From the NCBI GenBank assembly GCA_001839685.1, contig MLAK01000580.1, forward strand, positions 84,623 to 100,119: a stretch of DNA of 15,497 nucleotides. The letters are read 5' to 3'. Origin of the DNA: Tritrichomonas foetus (lineage: Eukaryota; Parabasalia; Tritrichomonadida; Tritrichomonadidae). The notes beneath the pieces were generated by a model. That model did no database searches. It worked only from the letters and a program-made list of their open reading frames with translations, and was not told the DNA's origin. Of the stretch, positions 1 through 5,806 are shown one piece after another. The position numbers were made by a program, and so were the translations under genes. Within the stretch, counting starts at the first letter, position 1; each line of letters starts with the position of its first letter.

Positions 1-69
1 AAATCAAACAAATCATTTCTCTTCAAAATCAAACAAATCATTTCTCTTCAAAATCAAACAAATCATTTC
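1..69. repeat. 25-bp tandem repeat at the window edge
   Basis: Units start at positions 1, 26 and 51. Units 1 and 2 are identical; unit 3 matches for about 19 bases and then diverges. The array is cut by the left edge, so its true copy number is unknown. Each unit contains TCATTTCTC (13-21, 38-46), which fits the trichomonad initiator pattern TCAYTWYTC. No reading frame is associated with it. Confidence 0.9.
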
Positions 70-152
70 ACACCACAATGAAAATCATGAAAATGAAAAA
101 AGAAAAAGTTCAAAAACAAGAAAAGATAAATTGATAAAATTATTTTAAGCGT

Positions 153-1220
153 TTAAGCTGTGAGTTCTGGTGCTGATCCTAATAGCTGTTGTGCGTTTTC
201 TTCGATTGTGGAAGCGATGTTCGGGTTTGGAACTTCTTCGGTTATGTCTCTAAGTTGTGGTTCGCCAGTTCCCTTTATCTTTGTTCCCTCGTACTTGACT
301 ACCTTGAAGCCTTCTGCGACACCCCTGAATGCGTCACGCCAGACTGTGACATAGTCTTGGCTTTCGAAGCGGCATTGTGTAAGTCTTGGGCAGTTCTGGA
401 ATGCAGCAATGGCAACTTTTCTGCAGTTTCTTGGAAGGGTGACCTCACGAAGATGAGTATCCTTGAATGCGCTGATGAGGACCTCCTTGAGCTGAGAGCC
501 TTCTCCAAATTTGATTTCCTCAAGGCGGTGTGTATGGAAGAATGAGTCGTATGAAATTGTAACCAAGGAATTTGGAAATTCTATGCATTTAAGGCCACAG
601 TGGGAGAACGCCCAAGGGTCGATTCGCCTGAGTGTTGACTCCTCTTGGAACGTGATTGACTTGAGGCGCCTGCATTGCTCAAATGCATAGGATGAAATGG
701 TGGTGACTGTATTTGGCACTTCGAAGGCGCGGACCGTACGTGGAACAAAGAAGAGAATATCACGATCGCTGTTGTAGAGAGCTTTTGTGTCTTCGGCGAC
801 AACAAAATTGGTATTTGATTCGGGAACGATTATATCTTTCAATTTGAGTGTGAAATTGCACCATCCTCTTTCTAAGGCAATAAGCTTTGGCGGAAGTGTG
901 ACTTCTTCAAGAGTGTGGCAGTAAAGTGAGTCTCTTCGGAGTTTATCGATGTTTGATTCTGGATCGAAATTTAATTTGACGAGCTTGGACTCGCGGAGGG
1001 CACGAGGGCCGATGGCAACAACTTCGTATTCATTTCCGTTATGCTCGACTTTGGCGGGAATTGTGAATTGTGATTGAGGTCCCTTATTTTTGGTAACTTT
1101 GGTCAAGATGAGGTTACTGTTTTTCAATAAATTGTATGTGCAGAAGTCGTCTTTGGTGAATGTTTCGATGACTTCCTCTTCTTCGGAATCGCTATAATCG
1201 CTGTAGTCGTCTCTTTCCAT
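153..1220 (-). CDS. BspA-like leucine-rich-repeat (TpLRR / LRR_5) protein
   Basis: A 355-residue protein. Residues about 55-295 are built from roughly 23-residue repeats of the Treponema/BspA type, with signatures such as SITFQEESTLRRI followed by WAFSHC, IKFGEGSQLKEV followed by SAFKD, and AAFQNCPRL. This family is greatly expanded in trichomonads, where many members are surface adhesins and others are intracellular. I see no signal peptide and no membrane segment. The N-terminus is very acidic (DDYSDYSDSEEEE), and the C-terminal 60 residues are non-repetitive and polar. A cytosolic protein-binding role is therefore more likely than adhesion, but that is inference. The start is the only in-frame ATG before the acidic head. 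The stop is TAA followed by A, giving the TAAA poly(A) signal at the stop. The family call is firm; the function is unknown. Confidence 0.85.
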   Translation of the reverse strand: MERDDYSDYSDSEEEEVIETFTKDDFCTYNLLKNSNLILTKVTKNKGPQSQFTIPAKVEHNGNEYEVVAIGPRALRESKLVKLNFDPESNIDKLRRDSLYCHTLEEVTLPPKLIALERGWCNFTLKLKDIIVPESNTNFVVAEDTKALYNSDRDILFFVPRTVRAFEVPNTVTTISSYAFEQCRRLKSITFQEESTLRRIDPWAFSHCGLKCIEFPNSLVTISYDSFFHTHRLEEIKFGEGSQLKEVLISAFKDTHLREVTLPRNCRKVAIAAFQNCPRLTQCRFESQDYVTVWRDAFRGVAEGFKVVKYEGTKIKGTGEPQLRDITEEVPNPNIASTIEENAQQLLGSAPELTA

Positions 1221-1901
1221 TGACTAAATAGAAACGGTTACTTGAGTTGTGATGTGAAAATAGTTTTTCACACCAAAATTCAATAGATTCTTCGTCATCA
1301 GATTTTCAAAATGAATTAGTTCTCAATGATTTTATTCAATGTAATTAATTCTTAGAATTATATAATGATTTTGAAAAGATATTTGTTCATGAATATAAAT
1401 TGTTTTATAAGTTTATATGGCCCGATTAAAAGAATTGTTTATCATAATTCTTTTTTCAATGAACAAGGCGGGTAAATTGAAGGGAATTTTTTCCTTGATT
1501 TCTCAGAAAATTTCTGACAACAATCAAGCAAATTTGGTTTTTGCCTCAATTTGGTTTTTTTAAAACCTCACCTCATCTTGTATATGGTTATTTTCTTATT
1601 CATTTTGATAATTAATCATCTTTAAGTGTTTGAGTGTAAGCAACATTTCTTCTGCTAGATTGATTTTACATTCGTTACAATGAATTAAATTCATGAATGG
1701 GAAAGTACATTCTTTTGTATATAAAGAGAGTAATGATACTTTTGTTACAAAAATTCAAATTAAAATCGGTATTTTAATCATCATAATAATAATATTCATA
1801 ATAAAAGAGAGAAAGTTAAAAACATGTCTTTTTATATAATATCGAAATGCTTTTGGAAAATATATATTTCTATAAAATGTAACCAGCGAATAGAATTAAA
1901 T
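1221..1901. other. 681-bp AT-rich spacer, no gene seen
   Basis: The spacer separates two minus-strand genes, so it should hold the promoter of the BspA-like gene and the 3' end of the SAPS gene. It has no ORF of convincing length. The longest ATG frame I noticed (from about 1459, 34 codons) has no good Inr. Two small inverted repeats are present: a 9-bp stem with a 9-nt loop at 1428-1454 (AAAAGAATT/AATTCTTTT), and a 7-bp inverted repeat around one base at 1503-1517 (TCAGAAA/TTTCTGA). No RNA gene was recognised. Confidence 0.6.
1248..1257 (-). promoter_or_regulatory. Inr-like TCACA motifs upstream of the BspA-like gene
   Basis: Read on the minus strand, this stretch has two overlapping TCACA motifs, each fitting TCA(+1)Y(W). 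They would give 5' leaders of about 30 and 35 nt before the ATG at 1220. The leaders are a little longer than the usual trichomonad 5-20 nt, so the assignment is tentative. Confidence 0.35.
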
Positions 1902-3929
1902 CTAGCTTTGGTTGAGAAGACAAGTAAAAGCCTCTTCAGCAGATGTGAATCTGTCTTTTTGCCCAAAAAGCTCTTCAGGTGAAGGTCCGCTGTATTCCCA
2001 ACATGGATTATTCACAAGAGCCATAAAGTGATCGAAAGAAGTATCATCACCAGAAGTCTGTTCTTGCTGAGTTTGCATCTGCAATTGTTTTTGTGGCTTT
2101 ATTTGTGTTGGTTCTTGTGGTGTAGTGAATTCGACTTTTTCTGGTTGTTGATTTTGAATTGGTGGAAATGATGCGGCTTCAGGCATGTCTGGGAAAGACC
2201 CAAATCCAGCTGAATCTGCTGGAAATCCAAAAACTGGTTTATCTTCTGCATTTTCTTGTTCAGGATCAGGGAAAGTTACTTTTTCATCCTCATTTCCAGG
2301 AGTGTTATTGAAATCAGGGAAAGAATTCATTTCAGGGAAATTGAAGTTTGGCTTTTCTTCTTGGTTTTCACCAAATGAAGGGAAAGCGTTTGCATCTGGA
2401 AAGTTGAAGTTTGGCTTTTCTTCTTCTTTGTTTTCTTCAAAAGATGGGAAAGAATTGACGGGAGGGAAATTAAAGCTTGATTGCTCACTATCTGTTTTAA
2501 CTTCACCACGAGAAATACCTGTTGCAGCAATTGCTACTGTATTTTGTGCAGCAATATTTGTAGAATGACTTGAAGAGTTATTTGGTGTAGAATTAGTCTG
2601 AATTGTATTCGGTATTTCTTCATCAATCAAAGGCTTCTTTGGTTGGTCGGATGAGGTTGCGACTGGTTTGGGAACTTCAACGACTTCATTTTTGGCTCGC
2701 CATTTTGTTAATTCGTTATTTCTAAATGATAGCCAGGGGCTATTGGGCTTTTCAATTAAAGAATCAAGAATATCGGCTATTTCTAAGTAAAATGAAACTT
2801 GGCTTGCATTTGTTCTCCATTTTGAAGCAGATGCGTTTTCAATAATGAGTGGGGGAAGTCTTGAAAGTATATCTTGTTTAAGTTCAGGTATTTTCAAAGT
2901 ACTTTTAATGAAATTGACAAAAGACATATGATGAAAAGTGTTTGTTTTGTCACTAACAAAACTATTTACGATCTTTGGCATGAGTGAAACAAGTGTTTTT
3001 GATGGTGATAAAGTGAGGAGGTTTAATGCAGCAATTGCTAAATTATCATATGATGTTGATCTTAAGATAAGTTTGGCGGAAATGTTTAATAAATCTTTTT
3101 CTGGTTTCAAAGTTGAAGCAAATGTTAAAATTAGTGTACGAAATTCTTTATCTTCGTTTGCTTCATAAATTGGAGCTAAACAAGGAGCAACTGCATTTAT
3201 TATTTCTTTATTAAATTTGTTGTTTTTTTGTTCATTACCTTTATTTGCTTTGTTTGTTTCCATGAGGAGTTTTATCATATTTGATTTTTGGGATAAAGTT
3301 AATTGTGAAGGTTGAATTTGCTTAATTAAGCCAATAATAGAATCCTTATATTTTAAGAAACATTTTGGACAAGTTGCAGCTTTTCCTTTTGGAAGAAGAA
3401 TCTGAAGATAAGAGAAAATAATCCACTGATCTTCAGGTTGCTGTAAATTCAAGAAACTTTGAAGTAAATCCAAAACAGCAGTATGGTGAATTGATTTTGT
3501 CAGAACAGACAATATTAAAAGAGATGAATTGAAAAGTGATAAAAAATCATCTTTGTGATATTCTGCAGCTTTTTGGAAAATTCGTGAAATGTAGCCAATT
3601 TTAACAAGATTGCCTTTTTCTATGTTTTTAATCATTGATTCGGATGATTCTTTTTCGGTTATTAATTTCTTCAACATTGGCGAATTTTTTCCGACGAAAA
3701 GCTCAGCGCATACATTTGCTATTTTCCTATCCGCATGTGTTAGCATTGTTGAAATTATTTGAGAGAAATGTTGTGGATCGAGTAAAAATTGTAAAATATT
3801 TTGGTTATCTTTTGAAATGTAAGATCGAAGGAGATCATTATTCTTAAGAATAGCCTCGTAGTCTGGAGGATTTTGAGCGATGAGTGTGTCAAGATTTTCT
3901 TCAAAGGCAATTTTATCCCAAAGGCTCAT
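1902..3929 (-). CDS. SAPS-domain protein, Sit4/PP6 phosphatase regulatory subunit-like
   Basis: A 675-residue protein. The N-terminus (MSLWDKIAFEENLDTLIAQ, then a NNDLLRSYISKDNQNILQFL stretch) matches the opening of SAPS proteins such as human PPP6R1-3 and yeast SAP155/185/190: 'xHIDTLLE...EDVLQECKxQNxKLIxFL'. A helical-repeat region follows to about residue 400, with LTKSIHHTAVLDLLQSFL matching the family's 'IGTSAIMDLLLRLL'. In the family this region binds the PP6/Sit4 catalytic subunit. Residues about 420-620 are low-complexity and acidic. They include imperfect 21-22-residue repeats with F-P-x-F motifs (about 485-545) and a Q-rich patch. The last 45 residues look folded. The upstream region is shared with the divergent RPC4 gene, and a TCACC motif lies just before the ATG, leaving a leader of about 5 nt. 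The family call is good; phosphatase partner and substrate are inferred. Confidence 0.75.
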   Translation of the reverse strand: MSLWDKIAFEENLDTLIAQNPPDYEAILKNNDLLRSYISKDNQNILQFLLDPQHFSQIISTMLTHADRKIANVCAELFVGKNSPMLKKLITEKESSESMIKNIEKGNLVKIGYISRIFQKAAEYHKDDFLSLFNSSLLILSVLTKSIHHTAVLDLLQSFLNLQQPEDQWIIFSYLQILLPKGKAATCPKCFLKYKDSIIGLIKQIQPSQLTLSQKSNMIKLLMETNKANKGNEQKNNKFNKEIINAVAPCLAPIYEANEDKEFRTLILTFASTLKPEKDLLNISAKLILRSTSYDNLAIAALNLLTLSPSKTLVSLMPKIVNSFVSDKTNTFHHMSFVNFIKSTLKIPELKQDILSRLPPLIIENASASKWRTNASQVSFYLEIADILDSLIEKPNSPWLSFRNNELTKWRAKNEVVEVPKPVATSSDQPKKPLIDEEIPNTIQTNSTPNNSSSHSTNIAAQNTVAIAATGISRGEVKTDSEQSSFNFPPVNSFPSFEENKEEEKPNFNFPDANAFPSFGENQEEKPNFNFPEMNSFPDFNNTPGNEDEKVTFPDPEQENAEDKPVFGFPADSAGFGSFPDMPEAASFPPIQNQQPEKVEFTTPQEPTQIKPQKQLQMQTQQEQTSGDDTSFDHFMALVNNPCWEYSGPSPEELFGQKDRFTSAEEAFTCLLNQS
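2305..2470 (-). repeat. In-gene imperfect repeats encoding F-P-x-F units
   Basis: Within the SAPS gene, blocks beginning at about 2341 (63 bp) and 2404 (66 bp) are near-copies on the + strand, both opening TTGAAGTTTGGCTTTTCTTC, with a partial copy at 2305-2340. They encode repeats of the form NFNFP-x-x-N-x-FP-(S/D)-F followed by E/K/N-rich linkers. Unit lengths are multiples of three, so the frame is kept. Confidence 0.75.
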
Positions 3930-4045
3930 TTGGTGATAACTTTTTTTATATCACATTTCAAGTGGAGATTTCAGAATTCTGAAATTCGGAATAATTCACA
4001 AACTTTGTCAGGATTTTCCTTGAATAACAAATCAAAAAATTCAAA
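3930..4045. promoter_or_regulatory. 116-bp divergent promoter for SAPS and RPC4 genes
   Basis: This is the entire region between the two start codons, so both promoters must lie here or inside the genes. Minus strand: GTTATCACC just before the SAPS ATG gives a TCAC Inr-like site with +1 at 3934, although the fifth base is C rather than W. Plus strand: TCACA at 3996-4000 fits TCA(+1)YW with a 48-nt leader for RPC4. A TCA at 4041 sits next to the ATG but lacks the pyrimidine. An 18-bp palindrome lies between the two. Confidence 0.6.
3968..3985. promoter_or_regulatory. 18-bp perfect palindrome, possible operator-like site
   Basis: ATTTCAGAATTCTGAAAT is fully self-complementary over 18 bases. 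Its centre (3976/3977) is 11 bp from the exact midpoint between the two divergent start codons. It resembles a binding site for a symmetric (dimeric) DNA-binding protein. No known trichomonad factor site is claimed. Confidence 0.45.
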
Positions 4046-4753
4046 ATGGCTGATAAGCCACCAGCATCACCAAGCAAGCCACTCCCTCGCTTTAAACCGT
4101 CAAGGACAGATCCCGCAAATATCAAGCGCAAGATGTCAAATAGCTTTTCTATGCCAAATATGAATCTCGAGAAAAAAGAAAGAGCAAAGCCGCCGCCACC
4201 ACGTAAAGAAAGAGGACCTCGCCCAACACAATATATTGATTTCGGTCAAACGTCATCCAACTCAATGCGAAAAATCGGAGAAGTCTTTCATGCGCCTCCA
4301 TCAATTCCAAAATCAAAATCTGCATTCGAAGCAGATGCTGACATGCTTGAAGCTGATTCGAATTTGGCTGTCACACTACCGCTCGTTCCTCCGCCGAAAA
4401 AGCTACCAAAGGCCGGTGATATTTTAGCGCCATCATCAGAACCAAAGGTAATGCTCGTCCAAATACCTTCAGCACTTCCTGTACAATATCCAAATGATGG
4501 AATGCAAATGGAATATAACCCACTCTTTGCAGTCACCGACGGACGAATTGGAAAATTGTATGTACATCAAAGTGGAAAAGTGACAGCTAAAATCGGAAAT
4601 ATTACATTTGATGTTTCTTCTGGAATTGCCCCATCTTGCTGTCAAGCCATATGTGTAAAAGGTGATAAAGTTTTACATTACTACCCAGTTTCAGGAAACA
4701 AACTCAAATTTTCCATTGATGTGAATCAATTATTAGAAAAGAATGATCAGTGA
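4046..4753 (+). CDS. RPC4: RNA polymerase III subunit RPC4 (RPC53/POLR3D)-like
   Basis: A 235-residue protein. The C-terminal part (about residues 130-235) matches the RPC4 domain. It has VQIPSALPV (family: 'FQLPDTLP'), then GRIGKLYVHQSGKVTAKIG and NITFDVSSGIAPSCCQ, matching human POLR3D 'EGQVGKLLIRKSGRVQLLLG' and 'VTLDVTMGTACSFLQE', and ends KLKFSIDVNQLLE like 'KLVCSPDFESLL'. In other eukaryotes RPC4 pairs with RPC5 (yeast Rpc37) in a TFIIF-like heterodimer of Pol III that acts in open-complex formation, termination and reinitiation. The first 125 residues are basic, proline- and serine-rich and probably disordered. At 235 residues it is much shorter than the roughly 400-residue human and yeast proteins; the loss is in the N-terminal half. 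It starts at the ATG immediately before MADKPPASPSKP. A TAAA at 4772-4775 follows the TGA stop. Confidence 0.85.
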   Translation: MADKPPASPSKPLPRFKPSRTDPANIKRKMSNSFSMPNMNLEKKERAKPPPPRKERGPRPTQYIDFGQTSSNSMRKIGEVFHAPPSIPKSKSAFEADADMLEADSNLAVTLPLVPPPKKLPKAGDILAPSSEPKVMLVQIPSALPVQYPNDGMQMEYNPLFAVTDGRIGKLYVHQSGKVTAKIGNITFDVSSGIAPSCCQAICVKGDKVLHYYPVSGNKLKFSIDVNQLLEKNDQ

Positions 4754-4843
4754 TTTTTTGTTTTATTATAATAAATTATTTATATACATGTTGATTCTTG
4801 TTTATTTTTTCTCCTATGAATTTTTTTTTTTTAATATTTATGG

Positions 4844-4974
4844 TGGGTAAATGTGATGTGACTTTGCGGTTCCTTCGACTCATTCAGCTGTTGGAGAAAT
4901 TGCTGGTGCGTGACCGCACCTCCTCCAAGTCGAAGTGATCCGAAGAACAGCAAAGTTCACATCACATCAACCCA
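4844..4974. ncRNA. Putative structured RNA or palindromic element (131 nt nested hairpin)
   Basis: Six nested helices can be drawn directly, with a seventh outermost. Outermost: TGGGT 4844-4848 with ACCCA 4970-4974. Then GTGATGTGA 4853-4861 with TCACATCAC 4957-4965; CTTTGC 4862-4867 with GCAAAG 4950-4955; GTTC 4869-4872 with GAAC 4945-4948; CTTCGAC 4873-4879 with GTCGAAG 4929-4935; TTGGAG 4891-4896 with CTCCAA 4923-4928; and GGTGCG 4905-4910 with CGCACC 4915-4920 closed by the tetraloop TGAC. That is about 43 base pairs, interrupted by an 11-nt bulge (4880-4890), a 9-nt bulge (4936-4944) and small loops. It does not match the U1, U2, U4, U5, U6, SRP, RNase P/MRP or tRNA signatures I know. The strand is unknown. 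It could instead be a short inverted-repeat (MITE-like) element. Confidence 0.5.
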
Positions 4975-5785
4975 TTTGATTATTCTCACTTTTGGCCTTT
5001 ATTTGACCTTTCACTTCACATTTACCAAACACATAGGAATGAATGTTGTTCTTGTTTTGATTCTTTTTGATGAATACCAAGTAAACATTTAGATAATAGT
5101 CAGTATATAAATGAATCAATGTTAACTAGCTTCTCTGGGTAAATTGGGAAATATGAAATTCAAGTTATCTTGTTTAAACTTCCTTTTTTCGTGTTCCAAA
5201 TACACGTGTGTAATTTAAATAGAGTTAAAATGCCTAAGTTTGTCGATTTGCCTCACATTCAGCATTTGAATATTTATATCAGAGAGAAAACCTTTCCTTA
5301 CCATAAGAAAACATATATATGGAAGCAGCAAATATTTGGGATCAAAATTGCTTCAATCATTTACATTCATCTGTGATTCAATAGAAAATGATTATCCGCT
5401 GACAATATCATGTACATTCAAAAAGTATTTTGTGTAGCATCCAAAAAGTTGATGTGGATATTCAAATTTTCTGTGAACGAATATTTCTCGCAGTTACTTC
5501 AATTATATGACTTTGTTTTAATAAAGCATATATTAGAGTCTAGGCAAGTATTTTTTATATTGCATTACACCAAAATTTCAATAGGATATTTTCAAAATAA
5601 ATTTGTTTGTCGAGGATTTTACGGTTAGGATTTTGTGAAATAATAGAATGCCAGTTTAACTTTTTCTTATAAGAATAAAACGATAGACTGAATTCAAATT
5701 TTTGGAAGAAATATTGCTTGTAAAAATGAATTTTTTTCAGAAAATTTTCCATCATTGAATATATTTGTGAACAAATTCAGTAAAC

Positions 5786-5790
5786 TCACA
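5786..5790 (+). promoter_or_regulatory. Inr (TCACA) of the CARMIL-like gene
   Basis: TCACA fits TCA(+1)Y(W). The putative +1 at 5788 gives a 19-nt leader to the ATG at 5807, inside the usual trichomonad range. Confidence 0.5.
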
Positions 5791-5806
5791 AATTTCGCCA
5801 AAAACA

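Larger units (their letters stand above)
4754..5806. other. 1,053-bp spacer with one structured element and no gene
   Basis: Apart from the hairpin at 4844-4974, this is AT-rich DNA with scattered short open frames and no Inr-to-ATG arrangement. The open frame over the hairpin begins with GTG, which is not a credible start here. The last 20 bases hold the promoter of the CARMIL-like gene. A T12 run lies at about 4821-4832. No tRNA-like cloverleaf was found. Confidence 0.55.

Noticed and set aside
1459..1563. 34-codon frame starting MNKAGKLKGIFSL in the spacer between the two minus-strand genes
   Set aside because: Short, and the preceding TCAATG lacks the pyrimidine required by the initiator pattern; no resemblance to a known protein.
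2185..2568. 127-codon + strand frame inside the SAPS gene
   Set aside because: It is opposite the repeat tail of the SAPS gene, and its own repeat pattern simply mirrors that coding repeat.
4910..5092. 60-codon frame with a hydrophobic stretch downstream of RPC4
   Set aside because: It begins with GTG inside the apical hairpin of the structured element and has no ATG at that point and no initiator motif. The hydrophobicity comes from T-rich spacer.
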